Source of the DNA: Parabacteroides merdae ATCC 43184
GTDB taxonomy: Bacteria > Bacteroidota > Bacteroidia > Bacteroidales > Tannerellaceae
Reading direction: 5' to 3'
DNA: 64,000 bases
NCBI RefSeq assembly: GCF_025151215.1
Contig: NZ_CP102286.1
Span: 3,658,001-3,722,000, forward strand
The notes under the pieces are model-generated. The model ran no database searches. It had not been told where the DNA came from and worked only from the letters and a program-made list of their open reading frames with translations. Numbering within the stretch: position 1 is the first letter of the stretch; the number at the start of each line of letters is the position of its first letter. Of the stretch, positions 33,601 through 41,975 are shown piece after piece. The position numbers and the translations under genes are program-made.

Positions 33601-34482
33601 GTATCCGGCCTCTCTCTGTTAACGGATGCCTTGATCGTATTGCAGGCTGATGCGCCTGAAGGACAAGTATTTTCGAAATGGAATGATGGCAAAGCTGATA
33701 ATCCCCGTATCGTGACGGCAGCCGATGCATCACAACTGTTCCCGTTGTTTCTGCCTAAAACAGGGCAAGGTGCCGTATGCGTCAAACTACCTGTCCTTGC
33801 CGGTGCAGGTATGGGAGCTGTCAATGTAAATGCGGCGGCTGTGACAGAAGGAGAATCTGTTCAGTTGAAACTGGTCGTTTTACCGTCATATAGCCAAAGC
33901 AGTGTTAAAGTTTTCGCCAATGGAAAAGAACTGGATGCAACTTTGTCTTTGAGAGCTTCTTCTGAAACGAAAACTTTATTCTATACGCTTTCAGGTCTGT
34001 CGGAAGATGTGGATGTGGAGGTTTCCGGGTTGAAACAGAATGAATATGTTGTTTCTCTCGAACAGCAGGATGGCGGAATCGTCAGAGCTAGCCAGGTCGG
34101 TATGGTAAAACATGGAACGATTGTCACATTGGAGGCAGCGCCGGACAGAGGGAATATGTTTGTAAAATGGGAGGATGGCAACACTTTGAATCCTTATCGA
34201 TATGTGGTGACGGACAATTGTACGTTAAAAGGTTCTTTTGCCGCTTCGAATATGCCGGTAGGCAATGAAAACGTATCGGTTCCAGCTGTACGTATCTGTA
34301 CCACCGGAAGTTTTTTGCATATTCAATCTCCTGAAGTTTCTGAGCTGTCTGTTTGGAATATGGAAGGAAAGTTGATAAAAAGGGCAGGTGTCCCGGCCGG
34401 TTATTCGTCTTATCTGCTGCCGGCAGGTGTGTATGTGGTGAAGGTCGGAAATGGCGAATCGGTAAAGATTGTAATCCGATGA
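30640..34482 (+). CDS. Giant secreted protein with Listeria-Bacteroides (InlB B-type) repeats and a T9SS-like C-terminus
   Basis: 1280 residues from the ATG at 30640; the frame opens at 30460 but the upstream part is the palindrome array. Sec signal MKRNSGLIGWIVLIVGLLCS. Residues about 30-185 fit a beta-helix-like region (VVMLTGDVSLSSTLNITGG). Five Listeria-Bacteroides repeats at about 187-553 carry GYTFADW, GYVFNGWY, GYMFGGWF, GYTLVGWY and FTFVGWH ends with AKW/AEW closures. Then come a bacterial repeat (GTITVMSGT), a chitobiase-C-like unit (YSIDGSTPKRYTG), and three or more divergent repeat modules with WxDG motifs. The last 70 residues (LSVWNMEGKLIKRAG ... AGVYVVKVGNGESVKIVIR) look like a type IX secretion sorting domain. 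Predicted cell-surface adhesin or binding protein; ligand unknown. Confidence 0.8.
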   Translation: MKRNSGLIGWIVLIVGLLCSVRGGAVDVGSAAALRDALGNATVSGNVVMLTGDVSLSSTLNITGGTMILDLNGMQISITKNKAEAKCISVTGGTLEITGGGFISAQTTGTEWFSDRAAIALSYDGGTVRIYRATFNAIASDGTAYTLDPNNDYTVDNMIPAGAYMTNSSDYGSTGLVSSSITVALTNYNVSYNTSGGTTTNPGTPSYTIETPDFTLPTVTKNGYTFADWTYNGNPVNPTALPTTADRVTSKDMAFGATWTLISYKVVYDVAGGTAIQDGLYNIETGISSLPTPKREGYVFNGWYRDNQKVTSIPAGTGDITLVAHWTEISYTLSFKTNNDTFIADISYTKAKPGILPSGLTKEGYMFGGWFQNENFTGSELEAVPFPAGTAGQTNIPVMIYAKWIPISYTITFNTNGGSDQDALPYTVETETFKLPTRTTKAGYTLVGWYIDEALTKPYGEVVKGTHGDFTLYAKWKLTEYTIEYELYGHGNNPPDAVTCYNIEKEVELPTPQRDNFTFVGWHKDDLLKDQALMIIPAGTTGNLKLYAEWTMGNSVQITRPENGTITVMSGTTEVKSGDKVGANTSLTITATPASADYKLSKLVVNNTEYTTSSQTVKMPAEGGLTISAAFADPRPAASAPKITTDPVNTDYIPSGESVTVTMDKGGECDSLLYSIDGSTPKRYTGAFQVSTITAATKTVAVQAIARKSGCKDGVTTRNITFRSGKITITFNLPKGITACNPEGGEVVEAVASGGAFEFKLIVDKNYFQTLDSIKVTANGTVITPDVYDIYTLSNQTTDVAVNVTGISGVTHLITLVQSANGVIAFTGDEDAENSRTVNHGDPVSVTATADENYKFQSWTDGETANPRTFVAESDVTLQARFVKDSAGFSVILPELEGVTVKPLTGYPTEVKPGGKFKFYLHLDADYNESVPVVYVNNEELNVNQEVYSIYNISENIRISVDGIVRNKVKPVLQEHVSAIDVETGSDVSGLSLLTDALIVLQADAPEGQVFSKWNDGKADNPRIVTAADASQLFPLFLPKTGQGAVCVKLPVLAGAGMGAVNVNAAAVTEGESVQLKLVVLPSYSQSSVKVFANGKELDATLSLRASSETKTLFYTLSGLSEDVDVEVSGLKQNEYVVSLEQQDGGIVRASQVGMVKHGTIVTLEAAPDRGNMFVKWEDGNTLNPYRYVVTDNCTLKGSFAASNMPVGNENVSVPAVRICTTGSFLHIQSPEVSELSVWNMEGKLIKRAGVPAGYSSYLLPAGVYVVKVGNGESVKIVIR

Positions 34483-34513
34483 GCTATCTTTTCCATCTAA
34501 CCAAATTATTCCT

Positions 34514-34521
34514 TACCTTTG
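34514..34521 (+). promoter_or_regulatory. -7 promoter box for metG
   Basis: TACCTTTG matches TAnnTTTG, 24 bp before the ATG at 34546. An in-frame start at 34519 would lie inside this box, so the later ATG is preferred. Confidence 0.55.
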
Positions 34522-34545
34522 TGCCTCAAAAAGAGAACACAAGGT

Positions 34546-36585
34546 ATGGAAAAACAGTTTAAGAGAACGCTGATAACTACGGCGTTGCCGTATGCGAACG
34601 GGCCGGTGCATATCGGACATTTGGCCGGGGTGTATGTGCCTGCTGATATTTATGCACGCTATCTTCGCCTGAAGGGGGAAGAAGTTTTGATGATTGGTGG
34701 ATCGGATGAGCATGGAGTGCCTATCACGCTGAGAGCGAAGAAAGAAGGGATTACGCCGCAGGATGTGGTGGACCGTTATCATGGTATTATCAAGAAGTCT
34801 TTTGAGGAGTTTGGTATCTCGTTCGATATCTATTCCCGTACGACTTCGGCTACACATCGCCAGGTGGCGTCGGATTTCTTCCGTACCTTATACGATAAAG
34901 GAGAGTTTATCGAGAAAACAAGCGAACAGTATTACGACGAGGAAGCAAAACAGTTCCTTGCCGACCGTTATATAACCGGGACTTGTCCGCATTGCGGCAA
35001 TGAAAAAGCCTATGGCGACCAGTGCGAAGCCTGCGGTACCTCTTTGAGTCCGACGGATCTGATCAACCCGAAATCCGCTATCAGTGGTAGCCAGCCGGTG
35101 ATGAAAGAGACCAAACACTGGTATCTGCCTTTGGATAAATGGGAACCGTTCCTGCGCCAGTGGATACTGGAAGGACATAAGGAATGGAAACCGAACGTAT
35201 ACGGACAGTGCAAGAGCTGGCTGGATATGGGATTGCAGCCTCGTGCCGTAAGCCGCGACCTCGACTGGGGGATTCCCGTGCCGGTGGAAGGAGCGGAAGG
35301 GAAAGTGCTGTACGTCTGGTTCGATGCGCCTATCGGATATATCTCCAATACAAAAGAACTGCTCCCCGAAAGTTGGGAAACCTGGTGGAAAGATCCTGAA
35401 ACCAAGATGGTACATTTCATCGGTAAGGATAATATCGTGTTCCACTGTATCGTGTTCCCGGCCATGCTGAAAGCCGAAGGTTCTTATAACCTGCCGGAGA
35501 ATGTGCCGGCCAATGAGTTTCTTAACCTGGAAGGCGACAAAATCTCCACTTCCCGCAACTGGGCTGTCTGGTTGAACGAATATCTGGTGGATATGCCGGG
35601 CAAGCAGGATGTGTTGCGCTATGTTTTGACGGCTAATGCTCCGGAAACAAAAGACAACGATTTCACCTGGAAAGATTTTCAGGCACGCAATAACAATGAG
35701 CTGGTAGCTATCTTAGGAAACTTCGTCAACCGTGCTTTGGTGCTTACCGAAAAGTATTTCGAAGGTAAGGTGCCGGCTGCCGGCGAGCTGACCGATTATG
35801 ACCGTCAGACATTGACCGATTTCGCGAATGTAAAGGCCGACGTGGAACGTCTGCTGGATACCTACCATTTCCGTGACGCCCAGAAAGAAGCGATGAACTT
35901 GGCTCGTATCGGAAACAAATACCTGGCTGACACTGAACCTTGGAAATTAGCAAAGACCGATATGGCGCGTGTCGCCACGATCATGAACATCGCTTTGCAG
36001 ATCACGGCAAATTTGGCAATCGCTTTCGAACCATTCCTGCCGTTCAGCATGGAGAAATTGAACAAGATGCTGAATGTGGAACCGTTAGGCTGGAACCGCT
36101 TGGGATCGACTGACTTGTTGGAAGCCGGTCATCAGTTGGGCAAATCGGAACTGCTGTTCGAGAAGATTGAAGACAGCGTGATCGAAGCGCAGGTACAAAA
36201 GCTGTTGGATACGAAGAAAGCAAACGAGGAAGCCAACTACAAGGCGAAACCCATCCGTGAGAATATCGAGTTCGATGACTTCATGAAGCTGGATATCCGT
36301 GTCGGGACCGTGTTGGAATGTACGAAAGTGCCTAAGGCGGACAAGTTGTTGCAGTTCCGTATCGATGACGGTCTGGAAAAACGTACGATCGTTTCCGGTA
36401 TCGCTCAACATTACAAGCCGGAAGACCTTGTGGGCAAGCAGGTTTGCTTCATCGCTAATCTGGCTCCGCGCAAGCTGAAAGGTATCGTTTCCGAAGGGAT
36501 GATCCTTTCAGCAGAAAACTTCGACGGTAAGCTGGCTGTCATCACTCCTGAAAAAGAGGTAAAACCGGGCAGCGAGGTGAAATAA
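34546..36585 (+). CDS. metG: Methionyl-tRNA synthetase
   Basis: 679 residues from the ATG at 34546. Class I synthetase charging tRNA-Met. The HIGH-type motif is [14 protein letters not shown] near the N-terminus. A zinc-binding knuckle is [18 protein letters not shown]. The KMSKS-equivalent is [10 protein letters not shown], slightly divergent (KISTS). An anticodon-binding helical domain follows, and the C-terminal 100 residues are a tRNA-binding OB-fold ([37 protein letters not shown]). Standard housekeeping gene with its own promoter. Confidence 0.96.
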   Translation: MEKQFKRTLITTALPYANGPVHIGHLAGVYVPADIYARYLRLKGEEVLMIGGSDEHGVPITLRAKKEGITPQDVVDRYHGIIKKSFEEFGISFDIYSRTTSATHRQVASDFFRTLYDKGEFIEKTSEQYYDEEAKQFLADRYITGTCPHCGNEKAYGDQCEACGTSLSPTDLINPKSAISGSQPVMKETKHWYLPLDKWEPFLRQWILEGHKEWKPNVYGQCKSWLDMGLQPRAVSRDLDWGIPVPVEGAEGKVLYVWFDAPIGYISNTKELLPESWETWWKDPETKMVHFIGKDNIVFHCIVFPAMLKAEGSYNLPENVPANEFLNLEGDKISTSRNWAVWLNEYLVDMPGKQDVLRYVLTANAPETKDNDFTWKDFQARNNNELVAILGNFVNRALVLTEKYFEGKVPAAGELTDYDRQTLTDFANVKADVERLLDTYHFRDAQKEAMNLARIGNKYLADTEPWKLAKTDMARVATIMNIALQITANLAIAFEPFLPFSMEKLNKMLNVEPLGWNRLGSTDLLEAGHQLGKSELLFEKIEDSVIEAQVQKLLDTKKANEEANYKAKPIRENIEFDDFMKLDIRVGTVLECTKVPKADKLLQFRIDDGLEKRTIVSGIAQHYKPEDLVGKQVCFIANLAPRKLKGIVSEGMILSAENFDGKLAVITPEKEVKPGSEVK

Positions 36586-36590
36586 TCTGG

Positions 36591-36621
36591 TTAATCCTTC
36601 GTTGTAGTGACGAAGGATTAA
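36591..36621 (+). terminator. Hairpin after metG
   Basis: TTAATCCTTCG pairs with CGAAGGATTAA around a 9-base loop, starting 5 bp after the metG stop. There is no long T run (ATTAATC follows), so it is a probable but not classic terminator. It lies 23 bp before the next gene's start. Confidence 0.55.
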
Positions 36622-36644
36622 TTAATCGGAAAACAGATAATATA

Positions 36645-37811
36645 ATGTTGGAAGAACAGATACAGATGGTCGACTTGCATGGACAATATCTCCGGTTCAA
36701 AGAGGAGATTGATGAGGCCATGCAGGTGGTGATCGACAGTTGTGCTTTTATCAATGGTCCGCAGGTGAAAACCTTTGCCGGGCATTTGGCTGATTATCTT
36801 CAGGTTCCATACGTGATTCCTTGTGCTAACGGGACGGACGCTTTGCAGATTGCTCTGATGGCATTGGAGCTTCAGCCTGGCGATGAGGTGATTCTACCGG
36901 CATTTACTTATATAGCGGCAGCCGAGGTTGTCGCTTTGTTAGGGTTGACGCCCGTGTTGGTGGATGTCGATCCCTGTACCTTTAATATCGATCCCCGGAA
37001 AATAGAAGCGGCTGTTTCGGAACGGACAAAGGCGGTCGTGGCCGTCCACCTGTTCGGACAAGCCTGCGATATGGAGCCGATTATGACTTTGGCAGATGTC
37101 TATCATCTGTATGTAGTGGAAGATAACGCCCAATCCGTTGGTGCCGATTATATCTTTTCCGACGGGCGGGTACGAAAGGCCGGGACGATCGGACATATCG
37201 GGACGACATCTTTTTTTCCATCCAAGCCGTTAGCCTGCTATGGCGATGGGGGGGCGTTGATGACTTCCGACGAGGCGTTGGCTACCCGTATCCGCATGAT
37301 TGCCAATCATGGCCAGGAATGCAAATACCACCATAGGCGGATCGGATGCAACTCCCGTCTGGACACGTTGCAAGCTGCTGTGCTGGATGTGAAGTTGAAG
37401 CATCTGGAGGAGTTCACGGAAACCCGTCGGCAAGTTGCCTCTCGGTACGATGAAGCTTTGTCCTCCTGCGATTCGTTGGTTCTCCCTGCGAGATCGATAT
37501 TTTCGACTCATGTCTATCACCAATATACGGTCCAGGTAAAAGATGGCAGGCGGAATGTCCTTCAATGCCTGTTGAAAGAACAGGGAATCCCTTCCATGAT
37601 CTATTATCCTGTACCAGTGCATCATCAGGAAGCTTACCGGCATATCTCCCGTGTATCTGGTAATTTGGACGTCTCCACCCGTTTGTGCGAATCCGTCCTT
37701 TCCCTGCCTATTCATACGGAAATGTCCCTCGGACAACAGCAATATATAACAGAAACTCTAAAAAAGGGGGTGTGTCGAAACTATCCTGTTCCCGCACTTG
37801 ACGCGGGATAG
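36645..37811 (+). CDS. DegT/DnrJ/EryC1/StrS-family sugar aminotransferase (WbpE-like)
   Basis: 388 residues. PLP-dependent aminotransferase on a nucleotide sugar. The fold is typical: QMVDLHGQYLRFKEEIDEA, FINGPQVKTFAGHLADYL, NGTDALQIALMAL, VILPAFTYIAAAEVV, VVAVHLFGQACDMEPIM, VEDNAQSVGADY and the PLP-lysine motif FFPSKPLACYGDGGAL. The next gene is WbpB-like, so the substrate is probably the 3-keto form of a UDP-N-acetyl-glucosaminuronate, giving the 3-amino sugar (inference). The last 16 or so codons (after TETLKKG) and the stop lie inside an inverted-repeat element starting at 37766, so the C-terminus has been rewritten by an insertion. Confidence 0.85.
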   Translation: MLEEQIQMVDLHGQYLRFKEEIDEAMQVVIDSCAFINGPQVKTFAGHLADYLQVPYVIPCANGTDALQIALMALELQPGDEVILPAFTYIAAAEVVALLGLTPVLVDVDPCTFNIDPRKIEAAVSERTKAVVAVHLFGQACDMEPIMTLADVYHLYVVEDNAQSVGADYIFSDGRVRKAGTIGHIGTTSFFPSKPLACYGDGGALMTSDEALATRIRMIANHGQECKYHHRRIGCNSRLDTLQAAVLDVKLKHLEEFTETRRQVASRYDEALSSCDSLVLPARSIFSTHVYHQYTVQVKDGRRNVLQCLLKEQGIPSMIYYPVPVHHQEAYRHISRVSGNLDVSTRLCESVLSLPIHTEMSLGQQQYITETLKKGVCRNYPVPALDAG

Positions 37812-37906
37812 CATTAAAACCGACCCTATAAAAATCTGATTGATAAGGTCTGTCCTTTTGCGGCTCCGCGTCAAGCGCGGGGACAAGGAGATTTTGACAC
37901 ACCCCC
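37766..37906. repeat. 141-bp MITE-like inverted repeat element
   Basis: Left arm 37766-37812 begins GGGGGTGTGTCGAAA. The right arm, read on the minus strand from 37906, begins GGGGGTGTGTCAAAA. The arms stay alignable for about 45 bases and each contains a CCCGC-nCTTGAC-GCGG dyad. Total length, symmetry and lack of coding potential suit a non-autonomous element or a large hairpin repeat. Its left arm covers the end of the aminotransferase gene, and its right end stops 5 bp before the next gene's first ATG. Confidence 0.75.
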
Positions 37907-37917
37907 ATCGAATGCTT

Positions 37918-38934
37918 ATGGATAAAAAGATAAAATTTGCAGTTATCGGTTGTGGCCATATCGGCAAACGTCATGCCGAGATGGTGACACGCGATCCGGG
38001 AGCCGAATTGGTGGCCCTTTGTGATATTCGTCCTCGTGAGGAATTGGGTATTGAGGCATACGATGTCCCGTTTTTCTCTTCCCTGACGGAGCTATTGCAG
38101 AGCGGAATTTCCATAGATGTCGTAAATGTTTGTACCCCGAACGGCTTGCATGCAGCAATGGCCATTCAGGCTGTCGAAACCGGTTGCAACGTCGTGATCG
38201 AGAAGCCGATGGCACTGACGCTTGCCGATGCCGAGAAGGTGGTCTATGCTTCGCTGAAATACCGTAAACAGGTGTTCTGCGTCATGCAAAACCGTTATTC
38301 TCCTCCTTCCGTCTGGATCAAGGAGATGGTGGATTCGGGTAGGTTAGGCAAAATCTATATGGTCCAGTTGAATTGTTATTGGAACCGTGACGAGCGCTAT
38401 TATAAACCCGGTGGCTGGCATGGCGATGCCGTTTTGGACGGAGGGACGCTTTTTACCCAGTTCTCCCATTTCATCGACATTATGTACTGGCTTTTCGGGG
38501 ATATCTGCAATATCCAGGCTCGCTTTGCCGATTTCAACCATGCCGGACTTACGGCTTTTGAAGATTCGGGCTTTGTGAATTTCAACTTCGTGAACGGCGG
38601 GATGGGGAGCCTGAGCTATTCCACTTCTGTCTGGAACAGGAACATGGAAAGCAGTATGCTGATTGTTGCGGAGAACGGAAGCGTGAAAATCGGCGGACAG
38701 TATATGAACGAAGTCGAATACTGCCATATCAAAGATTATGAAATGCCGGAACTGGCGCCGACGAATCCGGGAAATGACTACGGCCCTTATAAAGGTTCCG
38801 CCCAGAACCATAATTTCGTGATCCGCAATGTGGTCCGTGTCCTTTCTGGTGCAAGTTCGGAATGTATTACGACCAACGTATTGGAAGGCATGAAGGTTGT
38901 GGACATCATCCAGCGGATTTATGCATTGAAGTAA
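37918..38934 (+). CDS. Gfo/Idh/MocA-family oxidoreductase (WbpB/WlbA-like)
   Basis: About 338 residues from the ATG at 37918 (37912 is an alternative; the frame upstream lies in the repeat element). The NAD(P) Rossmann motif is FAVIGCGHIGKRHAEM, then VVNVCTPNGLHAAMAI, and the catalytic EKP in NVVIEKPMALTLADAE. The conserved histidine is in GTLFTQFSHFIDIMYWLFGD. GGWHGDAVLDGG is strongly WlbA-like. Expected reaction: oxidation of the C3 hydroxyl of a UDP-N-acetyl-glucosaminuronate, feeding the aminotransferase upstream. The stop is convergent with the Lrp gene 28 bp away. Confidence 0.85.
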   Translation: MDKKIKFAVIGCGHIGKRHAEMVTRDPGAELVALCDIRPREELGIEAYDVPFFSSLTELLQSGISIDVVNVCTPNGLHAAMAIQAVETGCNVVIEKPMALTLADAEKVVYASLKYRKQVFCVMQNRYSPPSVWIKEMVDSGRLGKIYMVQLNCYWNRDERYYKPGGWHGDAVLDGGTLFTQFSHFIDIMYWLFGDICNIQARFADFNHAGLTAFEDSGFVNFNFVNGGMGSLSYSTSVWNRNMESSMLIVAENGSVKIGGQYMNEVEYCHIKDYEMPELAPTNPGNDYGPYKGSAQNHNFVIRNVVRVLSGASSECITTNVLEGMKVVDIIQRIYALK

Positions 38935-38962
38935 TAAATGTAAGATAGGGACGGGGCGGCGT

Positions 38963-39433
38963 TTAAATATGGATTCCGTATTCATGCTTTACCTCGTCCA
39001 TCACAAAGGTGCTTTCGAGCGATCCGAGGCTGTCGATCGTGCCTAACACGTTCAAGATAAACTCCTGGTAATACTTCATATTCGGTGCATGGATCTTCAG
39101 CAGGTAGTCGTAACTTCCCGATATATTGTAGCATTCTGTGACTTGCGGAATTTCCTGTATGATTCTTGTGAACTCTGCCGCAATCTCTTTGTTCAGTCTC
39201 CTCAACTTGACACTGCAAAAGACCACGAAGCCCTGGTTTAGCTTTTCGGCGTCCAGCACGGCAATGTACTTCTTTATATATCCTCCGTTTTCGAGGCGTT
39301 TCAGGCGTTCGAATACGGGTGTCGACGAGAGGCTGACACTCGCGGCGAGCTCTTTTGTGGTGAGCCGGGCATTCGATTGCAGGGTACGGAGGATCTGCAA
39401 GTCTACTTTGTCTAATTTCTCAAGTGTGTTCAT
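38963..39433 (-). CDS. Lrp/AsnC family transcriptional regulator
   Basis: 156 residues. The N-terminal winged helix is LDKVDLQILRTLQSNARLTT with the recognition helix around SLSSTPVFERLKRLE. The C-terminal RAM/AsnC ligand domain has VTECYNISGSYDYLLKIHAP and ILNVLGTIDSLGSLESTFVM. It probably senses an amino acid and acts as a multimer. It is divergent from metY (175 bp apart), which makes control of sulfur amino acid synthesis plausible but unproven. Confidence 0.92.
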   Translation of the reverse strand: MNTLEKLDKVDLQILRTLQSNARLTTKELAASVSLSSTPVFERLKRLENGGYIKKYIAVLDAEKLNQGFVVFCSVKLRRLNKEIAAEFTRIIQEIPQVTECYNISGSYDYLLKIHAPNMKYYQEFILNVLGTIDSLGSLESTFVMDEVKHEYGIHI

Positions 39434-39559
39434 AAGAATAAAATTCTATCAGAATCCTTTTTTCGATCCTGATACAGTTTATGCGTTCTGTTGACGACCG
39501 TAAAAATAGCGTTATTTTCTGTATTTTCCATATATCTTGTCTGATATCTCTGTCTGCTA

Positions 39560-39567
39560 TAGTTTTG
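39560..39567 (+). promoter_or_regulatory. -7 promoter box for metY
   Basis: TAGTTTTG matches TAnnTTTG, 41 bp before the metY start in the lrp-metY divergent region. I looked for a SAM-type riboswitch in the short leader and saw none. Confidence 0.5.
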
Positions 39568-39608
39568 CTGGAAAATGAGCAAGAAGAACAATTTAAAATA
39601 ATACGACT

Positions 39609-40898
39609 ATGGCAACAAAGAAATTACATTTCGAGACATTACAGGTTCATGTAGGGCAAGAACAGGCCGATCCCGCAACAGATGCTCGTGCCGTCCCTAT
39701 TTATCAGACAACATCTTATGTATTTCATGATTCACAACATGCGGCAGACCGTTTCGGCCTTCGTGATGCTGGGAATATTTATGGTCGTCTGACCAATTCG
39801 ACACAGGGAGTTTTCGAAGCGCGTGTCGCTGCTCTCGAAGGGGGAGTGGCTGGTCTGGCGGTGGCTTCCGGTGCGGCGGCCGTGACATATGCCTTGCAGA
39901 ATATACTTGGAGTGGGCGACCATATTGTGGCTGCCGATAATCTCTATGGCGGTTCCTTCAACCTGATTACGCATACGTTAGCGGCTCAGGGCATTACCCA
40001 CACGATTGTAAATGTCAATGACTTGCAGGCGTTGGAGGCGGCTATTCGGGAGAATACGAAAGCGGTGTATGTCGAAACGTTCGGTAATCCCAATTCTGAT
40101 GTTACCAATATCGATGCTGTGGCGGAGGTGGCCCATCGTCATAATATTCCGTTGATAGTGGATAATACGTTCGGTACACCGTACCTGATCCGTCCGATCG
40201 AGCACGGGGCCGATATTGTTGTTCATTCCGCCACCAAATTTATCGGCGGACATGGATCGAGCTTGGGAGGAGTGATTGTGGACAGTGGCAATTTCGATTG
40301 GAAAGCAAATTCCGATAAGTTCCCGACCTTGGGCACACCGGACCCAAGTTATCATGGAGCGGTCTTTGCCGACGTGGCAGGTTCGGCAGCTTTCGTCACC
40401 CGCATCCGGGCTGTCATTCTGCGTGATACAGGAGCTACGATCTCGCCTTTCAATGCTTTTATCTTGCTGCAAGGTCTGGAAACATTGTCTCTCCGCGTGG
40501 AGCGTCATGTTGCCAATGCTCTGAAAGTCGTCGAGTATTTATCCAAACACCCGAAAGTAACCAAAGTGAACCATCCGGCTCTTCCAGACCATCCAGACCA
40601 TGAACTTTATAAAAAGTATTTCCCGAAAGGTGCCGGAAGTATTTTCACTTTCGAGATTGAAGGCGGACAGGTAGCAGCCTGGAAGTTTATCGATTCGCTC
40701 GAAATATTCTCCCTTCTTGCCAATGTGGCTGATGTGAAGAGCCTGGTGATCCATCCGTATACGACTACCCATTCTCAAATGACTCCGGAAGAGCTGGCCG
40801 GACAGCATATCACGCCTTCCATTGTGCGCCTGAGTATAGGTACTGAATATATCGATGATATCATTGATGACCTAGACCAAGCTCTGGCAAAGGTTTGA
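39609..40898 (+). CDS. metY: O-acetylhomoserine sulfhydrylase (PLP-dependent Cys/Met metabolism family)
   Basis: 429 residues, typical length. It makes homocysteine from O-acetylhomoserine and sulfide in the cytosol. The opening FETLQVHVGQEQADPATDAR and QTTSYVFHDSQHAADRFG are MetY-like. NIYGRLTNSTQGVFEARVAA and the PLP-lysine motif VHSATKFIGGHGSSLGG follow, then EYLSKHPKVTKVNHP and SLVIHPYTTTHSQMTPEE. The length and the specific insert favour MetY over cystathionine enzymes. A single gene beside an Lrp regulator. Confidence 0.92.
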   Translation: MATKKLHFETLQVHVGQEQADPATDARAVPIYQTTSYVFHDSQHAADRFGLRDAGNIYGRLTNSTQGVFEARVAALEGGVAGLAVASGAAAVTYALQNILGVGDHIVAADNLYGGSFNLITHTLAAQGITHTIVNVNDLQALEAAIRENTKAVYVETFGNPNSDVTNIDAVAEVAHRHNIPLIVDNTFGTPYLIRPIEHGADIVVHSATKFIGGHGSSLGGVIVDSGNFDWKANSDKFPTLGTPDPSYHGAVFADVAGSAAFVTRIRAVILRDTGATISPFNAFILLQGLETLSLRVERHVANALKVVEYLSKHPKVTKVNHPALPDHPDHELYKKYFPKGAGSIFTFEIEGGQVAAWKFIDSLEIFSLLANVADVKSLVIHPYTTTHSQMTPEELAGQHITPSIVRLSIGTEYIDDIIDDLDQALAKV

Positions 40899-40925
40899 TG
40901 TAAGATGGCAATGTGTTTTTGTTTT

Positions 40926-40999
40926 GATGCAAGTGTAAGTTGTTTTCGACGTTGTCGGGAATGTATACGGCAATGTAGAAAATAACTTATGCTTGCATC
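40926..40999. repeat. Long imperfect inverted repeat after metY
   Basis: GATGCAAGTGTAAGTT at the left pairs with AACTTATGCTTGCATC at the right (two mismatches), about 42 bases apart. It sits between the convergent metY and lipoprotein genes, so it may end transcription from both sides. No poly-T run. Confidence 0.55.
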
Positions 41000-41026
41000 T
41001 GAATGAAGAAGTATGGGGTCGAATTT

Positions 41027-41944
41027 TTATTTTATCCTGAATAGTTTGTTTTTGTAATCGATAATCACGGTGTTTTCAAAGAAATAAGCATTTCCGGTTA
41101 TTCCCCAGACATCGAGGGAACTATAAATACTATCCCAAAGGCCGTCTTTGGCGTAGTAGACTTTCGAATTGTTCAAGGCTTTTCCGCCGAACTCGATCGG
41201 TTTGGTTACATTAAAGCCATAAAATGTTATTTCTTGTCCCCACCATAAAGGACCGCTTAGAGAGTCGACAATAGTAAGGTCTGATACGCTCCAAGCTCTT
41301 TCTTGTGTCGTTATTAACTGGAAAGGGCTTGAACCTGTATCGAACAATACTTTACATGTTTTTCCATTAATCCGTAAAGGCAATTTTATTACCCCATATT
41401 CTGATTCAAATTCTTCAGCCGGCAGATTTTCGTATTCAGCCGGTAAAAAGTCTGTGATTGCAAGCTTGTTTGATTTGTAATTAATGATTAAGACTTTATC
41501 TTGCACCATGTCGGATGCGATCGTTCCAATATGCTTGGGTGTATTTGAATGAAGTGAATCTTTAGGGATTTCATTTCCGAAATTCTGCATGAATCCGATA
41601 TTGGCATTGCTAAACTCCACTGTCCCTATTTGCAGGTTGACATTCTTATACATCCCGGTTGAATCTTTTTTGTTCATTAAAGATGGGGCTTCTTTGAGAT
41701 AAGGAGCAAAAGTATTCCCGTAAAAGACAGAATTATATGTTCCTAAATCAAACTGCATTGTGAATTCGTAGGGTAAATTCTCTATTTTTACCGGAACATT
41801 TAGAAAAGCTTTTTCAATGTATATCCCCGAAATTGTATCACCTTCCCAACTGAAGGGAATCCATTGCAGCGATGGTTTTCGTGAACAACTTGTGAAGACT
41901 AATAGAAGGAGAACAAAAGTAATCCCTTGTTTGTGTATTTTCAT
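41027..41944 (-). CDS. Retropepsin-like aspartyl protease lipoprotein
   Basis: 305 residues. Lipoprotein signal MKIHKQGITFVLLLLVFTSC (Cys 20). Two pepsin/retropepsin-like catalytic segments are visible: FTMQFDLGTYNSVF near residue 70 and KVLFDTGSSPFQLI near 210. The second is a clean DTGS motif; the first is a degenerate DLGT. A hydrophobic strand DVWGITGNAYFF follows, as expected of such folds. Anchored in the periplasm or outer membrane by inference. It lies 31 bp after the slipin on the same strand and is probably co-transcribed with it. The substrate is unknown, and with one canonical and one odd site its proteolytic activity is uncertain. Confidence 0.65.
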   Translation of the reverse strand: MKIHKQGITFVLLLLVFTSCSRKPSLQWIPFSWEGDTISGIYIEKAFLNVPVKIENLPYEFTMQFDLGTYNSVFYGNTFAPYLKEAPSLMNKKDSTGMYKNVNLQIGTVEFSNANIGFMQNFGNEIPKDSLHSNTPKHIGTIASDMVQDKVLIINYKSNKLAITDFLPAEYENLPAEEFESEYGVIKLPLRINGKTCKVLFDTGSSPFQLITTQERAWSVSDLTIVDSLSGPLWWGQEITFYGFNVTKPIEFGGKALNNSKVYYAKDGLWDSIYSSLDVWGITGNAYFFENTVIIDYKNKLFRIK

Positions 41945-41975
41945 AAATGGTAATTTTTTGTTATTAGAAAATAGT

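Noticed and set aside
39434..39608. SAM or other riboswitch before metY
   Set aside because: The leader from the -7 box is only about 35 bases and I see no conserved aptamer fold.
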